Source of the DNA: Nocardioides solisilvae
Lineage (GTDB): Bacteria; Actinomycetota; Actinomycetes; Propionibacteriales; Nocardioidaceae
NCBI RefSeq assembly: GCF_003194625.1
Contig: NZ_QHKX01000003.1
Span: forward strand, 434,001-498,000
DNA: 64,000 nt
Direction: 5' to 3'
Part shown: positions 17,075 to 26,661 of the stretch, in pieces
How positions within the stretch are numbered: the stretch's first letter is position 1
Layout of the letters: each line of letters starts with the position of its first letter
The notes under the pieces: generated by a model
What the model was told of the DNA's origin: nothing
The model's database searches: none
What the model saw: only the letters and a program-made list of their open reading frames with translations
Translations under genes and position numbers: made by a program

Positions 17075-19525
17075 CTACAGCTTCTCGACGGGGGCGTAGC
17101 GCAGCAGCAGCCGCTTGACACCCTCGGAGCCGAAGTCGATGGACGCCACCGACTTCTCGGCCTCGCCCTCGAGGGTCACGACCGTGCCCAGGCCGAAGGA
17201 GTCGTGGACCACCCGGTCGCCCGGCGACAGCGAGGGGATCGGCCGCGACGGCCGGGCCTTGGCGGCGGCGTCGGCGCGGAGGGCGGCGGAGGAGAAGTTC
17301 CGTCGCCCGGCCGCGGTCGGGGAGCCGAGACCCGCCCGGGAGCCCGCCGACAGGTCGGGGCGCGACCACCGGGTCTGCGCGGCCTCGGTGCGACGCCAGT
17401 CGACGAGGTCGACCGGGAGCTCGTCGAGGAAGCGTGAGGCCGGGTTGTGCGAGGGGGCTCCCCAGGCGGAGCGGACCACCGCGCGGGAGATGTAGAGCCG
17501 CTCCCGGGCCCGGGTGATGCCGACGTAGGCGAGGCGCCGCTCCTCCTCGAGCTCGGTCTGGTCGCCCAGCGAGCGCATGTGGGGGAAGACGCCGTCCTCG
17601 AGCCCGGTGAGGAAGACGACCGGGAACTCCAGCCCCTTGGCAGTGTGCAGGGTCATCAGCGTGACGACGCCCTGGTCCTGCTCCTCGGGGCTGTCGGGGA
17701 TCTGGTCGCTGTCAGCGACGAGCGCGACCCGCTCGAGGAAGTCGGCCAGCCCCGGCGCCACGGTCCCGGCGTCGACGTCGGCCGGGTCGGCCGACGGGGC
17801 GGCGACCGGGTCCTCGGAGAACTCGCGGGCCACGGCCACCAGCTCGGCCAGGTTCTCCACCCGGGTGCCGTCCTGCGGGTCGTCGGAGGCCTCGAGCTCC
17901 GCGAGGTAGCCCGAGCGCTCCAGCACCGACTCGAGGACGACGTCGGCGCGCTCGCTTGCGGCCACCATCGACATCAGCTCCTGCACCACGGCCACGAAGG
18001 AGGCGATGCTGCGCAGCGACCGGGTCGCCAGCCCGGGGGCCTCCTCGGCCCGGACGAGCGCGTCCCAGAAGGTGGTGCCGTCGCGCTGGGCGAGCGCCGC
18101 GACGCACGCCTCGGCGCGCTCCCCGATCCCGCGCTTGGGCGTGTTGAGGATCCGGCGCAGCGAGATCTCGTCGTCGGGGTTGACCAGGACCCGGAGGTAG
18201 GCGAGGGCGTCGCGCACCTCCTTGCGCTCGTAGAACCGGACCCCGCCGACGACCTTGTAGGGCTGGCCGGTCCGGATGAAGACCTCCTCGAAGACCCGCG
18301 ACTGCGCGTTGGTGCGGTAGAAGACCGCCACGTCGGCCGCGCGCAGCCCGGTGTCGACGAGCTTGTCGATCTCGTCGGAGACGAAGCGCGCCTCGTCGTG
18401 CTCGTCGTCGGCGACGTACCCGACGATCCGCTCCCCCTCGCCGGCGTCGGTCCACAGCCGCTTCGGCTTGCGGCCCTTGTTGTTGCCGATGACCGCGTTG
18501 GCGGTGGTGAGGATCGTCTGGGTCGAGCGGTAGTTCTGCTCGAGCAGGATCGAGGTGGCGTCGGGGAAGTCCTGCTCGAAGTCGAGGATGTTGCGGATGT
18601 TGGCGCCGCGGAAGGCGTAGATCGACTGGTCGGCGTCGCCGACGACCATCAGCTCGGCAGGGTCGACCCGCTCCCCGGCCGGGGCGCTGCCGATCTCCTC
18701 GGGGTCGTGGGCGCAGAGCTGGTGGACCAGCGCGTACTGCGCGTGGTTGGTGTCCTGGTACTCGTCGACCAGGACGTGCCGGAAGCGGCGCCGGTAGGCC
18801 TCGCGGACCTCGGGGAAGGCTTGGAAGAGGTGGACCGTGTGCATGATGATGTCGTCGAAGTCCAGCGCGCTGGCCTCGCGCAGGCGCTGCTGGTACACCG
18901 AGTAGACCTTGGCGTAGGCCTCCTCGAACCCGTTGCGGGTGTCCTTCGCGGCGTCGTCGGGGTCGCGCAGCTCGTTCTTCTGGTCGGAGATCCAGTTGAG
19001 GACCGCGCCGGGCTGGTAGCGCTTGGGGTCGAGCTCGAGGTCGCGCAGCACCAGCGTCACGAGCCGCTTGGAGTCGGCCGCGTCGTAGATGGAGAAGCCG
19101 GACTTGTAGCCCAGCCGGTCGATCTCCTTGCGCAGGATCCGCACGCAGGCGGAGTGGAAGGTGGAGACCCACATCAGGCGGGCCCGCTTGCCGACCAGCT
19201 GCTCGACGCGCTCCTTCATCTCGGCCGCGGCCTTGTTGGTGAAGGTGATGGCCAGGATGGAGCCGGGGTGGGCCTGCCGCTGGGCGACCAGCCACGCGAT
19301 GCGCCGGGTCAGCACCCGGGTCTTGCCCGAGCCGGCGCCCGCGACCACCAGGAGGGGCGCACCCTCGTGGACGACGGCCTGGCGCTGGGGCTCGTTGAGG
19401 CCCTCGAGCAGCTGCTCGGGGGTCGGTCCGCGACCGGTTCCGCGACCGGGGGCGCCGCCTGGGGCGGAGGGCTGCTGGGGGGCCTGGAGGTGCTCGAGAC
19501 CGGGGAGGGTGAAGGGGCTGCTCAT
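17075..19525 (-). CDS. pcrA: ATP-dependent DNA helicase PcrA/UvrD
   Basis: Superfamily 1 3'-5' helicase for nucleotide-excision repair and clearing of replication obstacles. About 816 residues. Motifs seen: the Q-motif GLNEPQRQAVVHEGAPLLVV, Walker A AGAGSGKTRVLTRR, FTNKAAAEMKERV, DEYQDTNHAQYAL, GDADQSIYAFRGA, EQNYRSTQTIL, LMTLHTAKGLEFPVVFLTG, and the Tudor-like C-terminus GDRVVHDSFGLGTVV. I chose ATG 19525 (MSSPFTLPGLEHL) over an in-frame ATG nine codons upstream because the extra residues are not family-like. It is convergent with the M23 gene. Confidence 0.96.
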   Translation of the reverse strand: MSSPFTLPGLEHLQAPQQPSAPGGAPGRGTGRGPTPEQLLEGLNEPQRQAVVHEGAPLLVVAGAGSGKTRVLTRRIAWLVAQRQAHPGSILAITFTNKAAAEMKERVEQLVGKRARLMWVSTFHSACVRILRKEIDRLGYKSGFSIYDAADSKRLVTLVLRDLELDPKRYQPGAVLNWISDQKNELRDPDDAAKDTRNGFEEAYAKVYSVYQQRLREASALDFDDIIMHTVHLFQAFPEVREAYRRRFRHVLVDEYQDTNHAQYALVHQLCAHDPEEIGSAPAGERVDPAELMVVGDADQSIYAFRGANIRNILDFEQDFPDATSILLEQNYRSTQTILTTANAVIGNNKGRKPKRLWTDAGEGERIVGYVADDEHDEARFVSDEIDKLVDTGLRAADVAVFYRTNAQSRVFEEVFIRTGQPYKVVGGVRFYERKEVRDALAYLRVLVNPDDEISLRRILNTPKRGIGERAEACVAALAQRDGTTFWDALVRAEEAPGLATRSLRSIASFVAVVQELMSMVAASERADVVLESVLERSGYLAELEASDDPQDGTRVENLAELVAVAREFSEDPVAAPSADPADVDAGTVAPGLADFLERVALVADSDQIPDSPEEQDQGVVTLMTLHTAKGLEFPVVFLTGLEDGVFPHMRSLGDQTELEEERRLAYVGITRARERLYISRAVVRSAWGAPSHNPASRFLDELPVDLVDWRRTEAAQTRWSRPDLSAGSRAGLGSPTAAGRRNFSSAALRADAAAKARPSRPIPSLSPGDRVVHDSFGLGTVVTLEGEAEKSVASIDFGSEGVKRLLLRYAPVEKL

Positions 19526-19559
19526 CGCAGGCTCCACCCTACGCGGCGGCACCGACGGC

Positions 19560-19916
19560 TCATGCCGCGTGCGCGGGGCTCCAGAAGACGGCGACCGCGA
19601 TGTTGACGACGGTGAGCGCGAGCAGGCCGTAGTAGAGGCCGTCGGGGATGCGCGGCTTGCGCAGGTTGGCCATCACCAGGACGAGGATGACGAGCCCGAT
19701 CGCGAACTTCACGCCGATCTTGGCGTGGTCCGGGTCGCCCACCGACTCCAGGACGCCGACCAGCAGCAGGCCCGCGAGGAACGCGGTGCCGGCCCCGTCG
19801 CGCATCAGCGAGTTGACGCTCCGCTCGGAGGCGGAGAGCTGCACGAGCAGGCCACCGAGGAGGGCGGCGAAGCCGAGGACGTGGATGAAGAGCAGGACGA
19901 GCCGCAGGAGATCCAT
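19560..19916 (-). CDS. Small four-helix membrane protein
   Basis: 118 residues with four hydrophobic segments (LVLLFIHVLGFAALLGGLLV; GTAFLAGLLLVGVLES; VKFAIGLVILVLVMANL; YYGLLALTVVNIAVAVFW). Similar short hypothetical membrane proteins are common in actinobacteria. It lies 34 bases upstream of pcrA on the same strand and could share its transcript. Function unknown. Confidence 0.75.
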   Translation of the reverse strand: MDLLRLVLLFIHVLGFAALLGGLLVQLSASERSVNSLMRDGAGTAFLAGLLLVGVLESVGDPDHAKIGVKFAIGLVILVLVMANLRKPRIPDGLYYGLLALTVVNIAVAVFWSPAHAA

Positions 19917-19997
19917 GGCCGAAGGGTAGCCGTCGGCCTCGGGCCCGCCGCCCTCAGCCCTGCCTCGCTCGGCCCTTCTCCGCTCGACCTTCTCGGC

Positions 19998-20468
19998 TCA
20001 GCCCTTCTTCGAGGGACGCCGCGACCGCGGCGCCGGCCGGACTACCAGGACGGGGCAGGGCGCGTACTGCTGGACCCGCTGCGCCGTGCTGCCCAGCAGC
20101 ACCGTGTCGCTGATCCCCCGGCTGCCGCTCGCCACCACGACCAGACCGGCCTCGACCTGCTTGGCCAGCTTGAGGATCTCGTTGGCCGGCGACCCGCTCC
20201 GGATCCGCCGTTGCACCTTGGGGCCCCAGCCCTCGAACGCCTCGGCGACCTTGGCGACTGCGCTCTCGGCGGCGGAGCGGAAGGAGGCGGTGTCCGAGGC
20301 CTTCGCTCCCCCTGACGGGAGGTCGTCGGCGAAGGGCACCGCGGCGAGAGGACGCACCACCGCCACCACGGTGACGGTGGTGACCTTCGCCGGGTCGGCG
20401 AAGGCCTTCAGGTGACGGGCTGCGGCCAACGACTGCTTCGACCCGTCGGTCGCGACGACGACGTGCAT
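19998..20468 (-). CDS. Universal stress protein UspA family
   Basis: 156 residues with the Usp fold: MHVVVATDGSKQSLAAARHL at the start and the ATP-binding G-2x-G-9x-G(S/T) segment in VVVASGSRGISDTVLLGSTA, ending CPVLVVRP. I start it at ATG 20468, one base after the stop of the permease gene; the longer frame would overlap that gene needlessly. The tight spacing implies co-transcription, so it may modulate or serve the permease. Confidence 0.9.
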   Translation of the reverse strand: MHVVVATDGSKQSLAAARHLKAFADPAKVTTVTVVAVVRPLAAVPFADDLPSGGAKASDTASFRSAAESAVAKVAEAFEGWGPKVQRRIRSGSPANEILKLAKQVEAGLVVVASGSRGISDTVLLGSTAQRVQQYAPCPVLVVRPAPRSRRPSKKG

Positions 20469-20469
20469 C

Positions 20470-21879
20470 TCAGGCTGCCTTTCTCCGACTGACCACATAC
20501 TGCACCACGTAGAGGACGAGGCCCACCGCCACGAGGGCCGCGCACCACAGCAGGGACGACGGGTCGTCCCACACGACGTACCCCAGCAGCACCAGGTTGC
20601 CCACCAGTCCGACGCCGAGCAGGGGGCGGCTGGCCCGGAAGGTGTGCTCGTGCGCGTCCTGGTCGCCCAGCTTGAGCGCGGCCGTGATGACCAGCGCGTA
20701 GATGAAGAGCAGGAAGACGACCGTGACCGTGGCGAGGCGGGCGACCAGGTCCAGGCTGCCGTCGGTGGCCTCGGTGACCCAGGTGCCGATCACCAGCAGC
20801 AGGAGGAGGACCAGCGCCGAGAAGAGGAGGCCCACCCACGGGCTGCGCCGACCGGGGTGGATGCGGCCGAAGACCCGCGGGACGACGTCCTCCCGGGCCA
20901 TGCCGTAGAGGATCCGGGGCTGGGTGACCACGGCGACCAGGGTGGTGTTGGTGATCGCCACGCAGGCGATGACCGTGAAGAGGATGGTGAGGAAGCCGAG
21001 CGGGACCGGGACGAGGTCGGCCTTGACCACCTCGAGCAGGGCCACCTCGGACTCCTTGAGGGTGTCCACCCCGACGGTGAGGGCGGCGGTCACCGAGACC
21101 AGCACGTAGATGATGCCGGCGACCACCATGCCGCCGATCAGCGCGCGGGGGAACGCCTTCTCCGGCTCCTTGGTCTCCTCGGCGACGTTGACGGCGTTCT
21201 CGAAGCCGGTCATGGAGAAGAACGCCAGCGCCACGCCGGCGATGATCGCGAAGATCGCGTTCTCGCCCTCCGCGGTCTCGAACTCGGTCAGCACCCCGAA
21301 GTCGACCCCGCCCTGGGCGACGTGCCAGATGCCGATGGCGACGATGATGACCAGACCCGCCACCTCCACCCAGGTCATCACCAGGTTGGCGACCACCGAC
21401 TCGGTGATCCCGAGGAAGTTGACGAGCGTGAGCACCAGCAGGAAGACGATCGCGATCACCAGCGCGGGCGAGTCGAAGAGCTCGAGCTCGCCGAAGTAGC
21501 GCGCGAACCCCGTCGCCAGCGATCCGGCGGCGGCAAAGCTGGCGGCCAGGAAGCTGACGGTCACCAGGAAGGTGAGCGCGCGGTTGCCGAACGCCTGGTT
21601 GACGTAGAGCGCCGCCCCCGCGGCCCGGGGGTACTTCGTCGCCAGCTCGGCGTAGGCCAGGCCGGTGATCGCGGCCACCGAGACACCGACGCCGAAGGCG
21701 ATCCAGAACGCCCCGCCGACCACGCCGGCCACCGCACCGATGAGGACGTAGATCCCGGAGCCGAGGACGTCGCCGAGGACGTAGAAGAAGAGGAGGCGGC
21801 CGCTGATGGATCGCTTGAGCTCGGAGTCGTCGGTCTCCTGCCCGGCAGGAGCCGTGCTCGCCGTCGCGGAGTCGTTCAC
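20470..21879 (-). CDS. APC-family amino acid permease
   Basis: 469 residues with twelve predicted hydrophobic segments. The first-helix signature GDVLGSGIYVLIGAVAGVVG and the helix-6 region FFSMTGFENAVNVAEETKEP are typical of amino acid-polyamine-organocation transporters. The substrate is not evident. GTG start at 21879. It is the first gene of a pair with the UspA protein, an arrangement seen for permeases with separate or fused Usp domains. Confidence 0.88.
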   Translation of the reverse strand: MNDSATASTAPAGQETDDSELKRSISGRLLFFYVLGDVLGSGIYVLIGAVAGVVGGAFWIAFGVGVSVAAITGLAYAELATKYPRAAGAALYVNQAFGNRALTFLVTVSFLAASFAAAGSLATGFARYFGELELFDSPALVIAIVFLLVLTLVNFLGITESVVANLVMTWVEVAGLVIIVAIGIWHVAQGGVDFGVLTEFETAEGENAIFAIIAGVALAFFSMTGFENAVNVAEETKEPEKAFPRALIGGMVVAGIIYVLVSVTAALTVGVDTLKESEVALLEVVKADLVPVPLGFLTILFTVIACVAITNTTLVAVVTQPRILYGMAREDVVPRVFGRIHPGRRSPWVGLLFSALVLLLLLVIGTWVTEATDGSLDLVARLATVTVVFLLFIYALVITAALKLGDQDAHEHTFRASRPLLGVGLVGNLVLLGYVVWDDPSSLLWCAALVAVGLVLYVVQYVVSRRKAA

Positions 21880-21934
21880 CCCGCTGCGGTTCCCCCTCCC
21901 CCCGGGCGTGAAACGTCACCCTCGCGGCGACGGG

Positions 21935-22600
21935 TCAGAGCAGGCGACGCTCCGAGGCCCACCGGGCCAGCTCGTGGCGGGAGGAGAGCTGGAGCTTGCG
22001 GAGCACCGACGACATGTGGGTCTCCACGGTCTTGATCGAGATGAAGAGCTCGCGGGCGACCTCCTTGTAGGCGTAGCCGCGGGCGATGAGGCGCATCACC
22101 TCGCGCTCCCGCTCGGTCAGCCGGTCGAGGTCCTCGTCGACCGCGGAGACCTCGATGGTCCCCGCGAAGGCGTCGAGCACGAAGCCGGCCAGCCGCGGCG
22201 AGAAGACGGCGTCCCCGTCGGCGACGCGGCGGACGGCGTCGACCAGCTCGGCCCCGGTGATCGTCTTCGTCACGTACCCGCGGGCGCCGCCGCGGATCGT
22301 CCCGATCACGTCCTCGGCGGCGTCGCTGACGCTGAGCGCGAGGAAGCGCGGCGGTTCCGCGCCACCGGTCGGCCGCGCGGCCACCCGGCGCATCACCTCG
22401 ACACCGCCGCCCCCGGGCAGGTGGACGTCGAGGAGCACCACGTCGGGCCGGTGCTCGGCGACGGCGCGGACCGCCTCGTCGACGTCCCCGGCCTCGGCCA
22501 CCACCTCCACGACCCCGGCGCCGGCGGTCGCCAGCTCCGCGCGCACCCCGGCCCGGAACATCGCGTGGTCGTCGACCACCAGCACCCTGGTCACCTGCAC
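21935..22600 (-). CDS. NarL/LuxR-type response regulator
   Basis: 221 residues: a receiver domain (VLVVDDHAMFRAGVRAEL; phospho-acceptor Asp in DVVLLDVHLPGGGGVEV; ALSVSD; conserved Lys in GYVTKTI) and a C-terminal LuxR helix-turn-helix (LTEREREVMRLIARGYAYKEVA ... SIKTVETHMSSVLRKL). Start taken as GTG 22600, 11 bases after GGAGAG; a GTG two codons later is also possible. The longer open frame upstream is antisense noise. It follows the kinase gene after 17 bases and is clearly its partner. Confidence 0.92.
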   Translation of the reverse strand: MQVTRVLVVDDHAMFRAGVRAELATAGAGVVEVVAEAGDVDEAVRAVAEHRPDVVLLDVHLPGGGGVEVMRRVAARPTGGAEPPRFLALSVSDAAEDVIGTIRGGARGYVTKTITGAELVDAVRRVADGDAVFSPRLAGFVLDAFAGTIEVSAVDEDLDRLTEREREVMRLIARGYAYKEVARELFISIKTVETHMSSVLRKLQLSSRHELARWASERRLL

Positions 22601-22617
22601 GTCATCCCCGTCTCTCC

Positions 22618-23895
22618 TCACGCCTCGTCCAGCGGCATCCGCAGCCGCACCTCTGTCCCCGAGCCCGGAGCGGTGCGCACCTCGGCCGTGCCGCCGTGCC
22701 GCTCCATCCGGTCCATGATGCTCCCCCGCACCCCCATCCTGTCGTCGGGGACGGTCGCGAGGTCGAAGCCGGCGCCGCGGTCCCGGACGAAGACCTCGAC
22801 CGCCGTCGGCCCCGCCTCGGCGTAGACGTCGACGCGGCCGGTGCCGGCGTGCCGGGCCGCGTTCAGCACCGCCTCCCGTGCCGCGAGGACGAGGGGGCGC
22901 AACCGCGGGGCGAGCTCGGCGTCCCCCACGCTCACCACGTCGACGGTGACCCCGTGCTCGTCCTCGACCCGGGCAGCCGCCTCGCGCAGCGCCGCGGCCA
23001 CGGTCCCGCCGCCCTGCTCCTCCCCCGCGTACAGCCAGGCCCGCAGGTCGCGCTCCTGCGCCCGCGCCAGCCGGGCCACGGTCGGACCGTCGTCGGCGTT
23101 GCGCTGGATGAGGGCCAGGGTCTGCAGCACCGAGTCGTGCAGGTGTGCGGCCACGTCGGCCCGCTCCTGGCTGCGGATCCGCTCGGCGCGCTCGGCGCCC
23201 AGGTCGGCGGCGAGGCGCAGCACCCACGGGCCGAGCACGACACCGAGCCCGAGCACCCCCAGCAGGGCGGCCACGCCGACGTCGCGGGCGACGGCCAGTC
23301 CCTCGTCGCGCACGGCGAAGAGGGTGATGGCGGTGGCGACCAGCAACGCCCCCGCCACGACCCGCAGCCAGGACGCCCAGGTGCCGGTGCCGAAGCCCGC
23401 GCGCACCGGGCCCAGCCGGCCCGTCGTGTCGCGCCACCGCTCCCGCTGCGCCTCGTCGGCCTGCCGCCACAGCAGCGCCACCCCGACCCCGGCCAGGACC
23501 AGCGGCCACAGGAAGCCACCCGCGCCGACGAACGCCTGGAGCACCAGCAGCAGGCCGAACCCCAGCGCACCGAGCGCGATCGCGGGGCCGACGTCGGAGA
23601 TGCGGCGGACGGGTCCGGGGCGCTTCCCTGTGCGGGTCGCCCCCTCGAGCCCGGGGGCGGCGACCTCGAAGCGCGCGTCGGAGGGCAGGAAGAGCCACCA
23701 GGCGGCGTACAGGACGACGCCCAGACCGCCGACCGCCGTGGCGACCACGAAGGCCGCCCGGACCCAGAGCACGGGCAGGCCGAGGTGGCGTGCCAGGCCC
23801 GCGGCGACGCCCCCCAGGACGAGGTTCTCGGAGTCCCGGGTGGCGCGGCGGGGGGTCCAGCCGTCGAGGACGGGCGGGTGCAGGTCGGTGCTCAT
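22618..23895 (-). CDS. Sensor histidine kinase with N-terminal PspC domain
   Basis: 425 residues. A PspC domain comes first (ENLVLGGVAAGLARHLGLP ... VVLYAAWWLFLPSD, residues 24-75), then further membrane helices to about 210, a HisKA_3 phospho-acceptor (ADVAAHLHDSVLQTLALIQR) and an HATPase with VLAAREAVLNAARHAG and DRGAGFDLATVPDDRMGVRG. PspC fusions to NarL-type kinases are an actinobacterial envelope-stress arrangement. ATG at 23895. The gene is divergent from another PspC protein across 123 bases, so both may answer the regulator encoded next door. Confidence 0.92.
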   Translation of the reverse strand: MSTDLHPPVLDGWTPRRATRDSENLVLGGVAAGLARHLGLPVLWVRAAFVVATAVGGLGVVLYAAWWLFLPSDARFEVAAPGLEGATRTGKRPGPVRRISDVGPAIALGALGFGLLLVLQAFVGAGGFLWPLVLAGVGVALLWRQADEAQRERWRDTTGRLGPVRAGFGTGTWASWLRVVAGALLVATAITLFAVRDEGLAVARDVGVAALLGVLGLGVVLGPWVLRLAADLGAERAERIRSQERADVAAHLHDSVLQTLALIQRNADDGPTVARLARAQERDLRAWLYAGEEQGGGTVAAALREAAARVEDEHGVTVDVVSVGDAELAPRLRPLVLAAREAVLNAARHAGTGRVDVYAEAGPTAVEVFVRDRGAGFDLATVPDDRMGVRGSIMDRMERHGGTAEVRTAPGSGTEVRLRMPLDEA

Positions 23896-24018
23896 GACCC
23901 GCCAATCGTCGCAGGTGGCGACCCCCGGGGCCACGGGGTCGGACCCCGGTGCGACCCCGGGACAGGACCGGGGTCTCCCCCGATGGCGCGGGCGCTCGCA
24001 GGGCAGCAGGCTGGAGGC

Positions 24019-25284
24019 ATGAACGACACGACCGACCTCCCCGGTGCCCCCGGCGGCCCCGGCTCCCCCGGCGGCCCCGGCACCCCCGGCGCCGCCCCGT
24101 CGCCCGGCCCCCGGGTGGGGCGCGACGAGCTGCGCGACGTGGGGCGCCTGCGCCGGCCGCACGACCGCCAGGTGGCCGGCGTCGCCGCCGGCCTCGCCCG
24201 CCACCTCGACGTCGACCCCCTGGTGCTCCGGATCGCCTTCGTGGTCCTGGCCTTCTTCGGCGGCGCCGGGCTCGTGCTGTACGGCGCGCTGTGGCTGCTG
24301 CTGCCCGAGGACGGCGCCGACCGGGCGCCGCTCCACCTCGACGAGCGCAGCCGTGGGCTCGCGGTGGTCGGGGCGGGCGTGCTGGCCGCCCTCCTGCTGC
24401 TGGGCGACTCCTGGAACCTCTACTGGTTCCCGTGGCCGCTCGCGCTGCTCGCCCTGGCGGTCTGGTTCTTCTTCTTCCGCGACGGCGCCGGCAACGCCCC
24501 GGTCCCGCCCGCGCCCCCGACGTACGCCGGCTCCACGTCCGTCGACCCCGTCGACCCCGCCGGCCGCGCGGAGGCCGCTCCGGTCGCGCCCCCCGGCTCG
24601 TACGCCGCGACCTACGTCCGCACCCCGCTGCCGCCCCGCCCGCCGCTCACCCGCCCCCGGGACCCGCGCAGGCGCGGCCCCCGCCTCTTCTGGTTCACCT
24701 GCGCACTGGTGGTGCTGGCCCTCGGCGTGCTCGGGACGGTGGACCTGGCGGGAGCGCCCGTCACGGACAGCGCCTACCCCGCACTCGCCCTCGGGATCGT
24801 CGCCGTGCTGCTGGTCGTCGGGGCCTTCTGGGGTCGCGCCGGGGGCCTGGTCGCCCTCGGCCTGCTGGCCTCCGCGGTGATGGCGGGGAGCCTCGCGACC
24901 GAGGAGTTCCGCGGCGAGCACCTCGCCGTGGTGCCCGACACCGCGGCGCAGGTGCAGGCCGACTACGAGATGGGGGCCGGGGAGCTGGTGCTCGACCTGC
25001 GCGAGGTGGCCGACCTCGACGCGCTCGACGGCCGGCGGGTCCACGTCTCGGGCGGGGTCGGCCGGATCGAGGTCCTCCTCCCCGAGGAGCTCGGGGCCGT
25101 CGTCCGGGCGGACGTCGGGGGCCCCGGGCGGGTCACCCTCTTCGACTCCGTCGACCGCGGCGGCGTCGCGACCGGCGCCGAGGCGTCCGTCCGCGACGAC
25201 GGCGACCTGCCCGTCCTCGACCTCGACCTCGAGCTCGGGGTCGGCGAGGTCCTCGTGACCACCCCCGGAGGAGACGACCGATGA
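24019..25284 (+). CDS. PspC-domain membrane protein with LiaF-like C-terminus
   Basis: 421 residues. After a Gly/Pro-rich start (SPGGPGTPGAAPSPGPR), a PspC domain (RQVAGVAAGLARHLDVDPLV) and several membrane helices occupy residues 45-300. The last 120 residues are soluble and beta-rich (QADYEMGAGELVLDLREV ... VHVSGGVGRIEVLLPEE), like the C-terminus of LiaF-type proteins that sense cell-envelope damage. It faces the PspC kinase gene on the other strand, and the next small gene overlaps it by four bases. I infer a role in sensing or damping the envelope stress response. Confidence 0.85.
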   Translation: MNDTTDLPGAPGGPGSPGGPGTPGAAPSPGPRVGRDELRDVGRLRRPHDRQVAGVAAGLARHLDVDPLVLRIAFVVLAFFGGAGLVLYGALWLLLPEDGADRAPLHLDERSRGLAVVGAGVLAALLLLGDSWNLYWFPWPLALLALAVWFFFFRDGAGNAPVPPAPPTYAGSTSVDPVDPAGRAEAAPVAPPGSYAATYVRTPLPPRPPLTRPRDPRRRGPRLFWFTCALVVLALGVLGTVDLAGAPVTDSAYPALALGIVAVLLVVGAFWGRAGGLVALGLLASAVMAGSLATEEFRGEHLAVVPDTAAQVQADYEMGAGELVLDLREVADLDALDGRRVHVSGGVGRIEVLLPEELGAVVRADVGGPGRVTLFDSVDRGGVATGAEASVRDDGDLPVLDLDLELGVGEVLVTTPGGDDR

Positions 25285-25520
25285 ACCAGCACGAGCACAC
25301 CCACGACTCCGGGCTCCGCTCCGGACGTCACCCTCTCGAGGTCACCCACCTCGTGATGGGCATCGCCTTCCTCGGCTTCGTCGCCGTCTGGGCGGCGGTC
25401 ACCAGCGACCTGGTCCACGTCGACGACCTGCGGTGGCTGCTGCCGGTGCCGTGGGTGCTGGCCGGCCTGGGCGGCCTGCTGGCCCTCACCTTCCGGGGCC
25501 GTCGGTCCCGCGAGGAGTGA
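25281..25520 (+). CDS. Small two-helix membrane protein coupled to the PspC gene
   Basis: 79 residues, MNQHEHTHDSGLRSGRHPLE followed by two hydrophobic segments (LVMGIAFLGFVAVWAAV; WLLPVPWVLAGLGGLLALTF) and a basic end. The ATG at 25281 overlaps the preceding stop as ATGA, so it is translationally coupled to the PspC protein. Small two-helix proteins after PspC genes recur in actinobacteria. Function unknown; a membrane partner of the PspC protein is likely. Confidence 0.8.
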   Translation: MNQHEHTHDSGLRSGRHPLEVTHLVMGIAFLGFVAVWAAVTSDLVHVDDLRWLLPVPWVLAGLGGLLALTFRGRRSREE

Positions 25521-25534
25521 GGCGGGGCGACCCG

Positions 25535-26551
25535 TCAGACGGTCGCCCGCACCAGGGGCAGGACGAGCTCGGGGTGGTCGGTGATCAGCCCGTCGACCCC
25601 GGCGTCGAGGAACGCCTGCGCCTCGCGTCCGAGGTCGCCGTGGGCGGCGGGCCCCCCGGGGCCCGCCAGGTCGGCGGGCAGGTGGTGGTTCTCGGCCCGC
25701 AGCGTCCACACGTGGACGGTGAGCAGCTCCCGGTGGGCGGCCGCGACGAGGCCGGACGGCGACCCGAGCCGTCCGCCCGGACCCGGCGGCAGCACGAGCT
25801 CCTTCGCCACGCCCAGGCCGTCGGCGTACTCCCCGACCTCGGCGAGCCCCTCGGGGGTGAGCAGGTCCCGCCACGTCCGCGGGTCGCCGGCGACGGCGTG
25901 GTCGGGCGGTCCTCCGGCCCCGCGGTCGACCAGCTGGACGACCTGCGCGCGGCTGCGCGCCGCGAGCTCGCGCAGGACCCCGGTCTCGAACGACATCAGG
26001 GTCACCCGGGAGCGGGGGTGGTCCAGCCCGTGCCGGGCGAGGTCGGCCAGGAGCGGCTCGACGACCGGGAGGCCACGCGCGGCGAGGTGCGCGGCGTGCT
26101 TGAGCTCGAGCATCACGCCGACCGTGCTGCCCCGGCGCACCGACTCGGCCTGCACCATGGCGAGCACCTCGGTCAGGGCCGGGACGCCGTCGCAGCCGTC
26201 GTGGACGGCGCTCCCGGGGCGCAGGTGCGGAGACCGCTCCCGGGCGGCCAGCCGCTTGACCTGGGCCAGCGTGAGGTCCTCGGCGAACCAGCCGGAGAGG
26301 CGCCGGCCGTCGACCACCCGGGTGGTCCGCAGGTGCGCGAGCCCGGGGTGGTCGGCCACGTCGGTGGTGAGGGAGAGCTCGTTCTCGTGACGGGCGACCA
26401 GGGCGCCGTCGCGGGTGAGCACCAGGTCGAGCTCGATGTCGTCGACCCCCGCCCGGATCGCCGCGCGGTAGGCGGAGAGGGTGTGCTCGGGCCGGTGTCC
26501 GCTGGCGCCGCGGTGGGCCACCACCGCCGGGGTCACCACGAGGCTGCGCAT
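25535..26551 (-). CDS. Glycerophosphodiester phosphodiesterase family protein
   Basis: 338 residues of the GDPD TIM-barrel. The catalytic opening VVAHRGASGHRPEHTLSAY supplies the His-Arg pair; the metal ligands are in DDIELDLVLTRDGALVARHE; LMSFE and the ending GVDGLITDHPEL complete the pattern. No signal peptide is evident, so it is probably cytoplasmic. The likely role is hydrolysis of glycerophosphodiesters to glycerol-3-phosphate, but other phosphodiester substrates occur in the family. ATG at 26551. It ends 14 bases from the convergent small membrane gene. Confidence 0.92.
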   Translation of the reverse strand: MRSLVVTPAVVAHRGASGHRPEHTLSAYRAAIRAGVDDIELDLVLTRDGALVARHENELSLTTDVADHPGLAHLRTTRVVDGRRLSGWFAEDLTLAQVKRLAARERSPHLRPGSAVHDGCDGVPALTEVLAMVQAESVRRGSTVGVMLELKHAAHLAARGLPVVEPLLADLARHGLDHPRSRVTLMSFETGVLRELAARSRAQVVQLVDRGAGGPPDHAVAGDPRTWRDLLTPEGLAEVGEYADGLGVAKELVLPPGPGGRLGSPSGLVAAAHRELLTVHVWTLRAENHHLPADLAGPGGPAAHGDLGREAQAFLDAGVDGLITDHPELVLPLVRATV

Positions 26552-26661
26552 GCTCCGAGGCTGCTGGGCGACGACGACGCCGCGGGGGTCGCGCCGCGTC
26601 GGCGCGGTGACGGTCAGGTGAACCGTGGGTGGCGCGGCCCCGCCTGGCCTACCGTCTGTCC

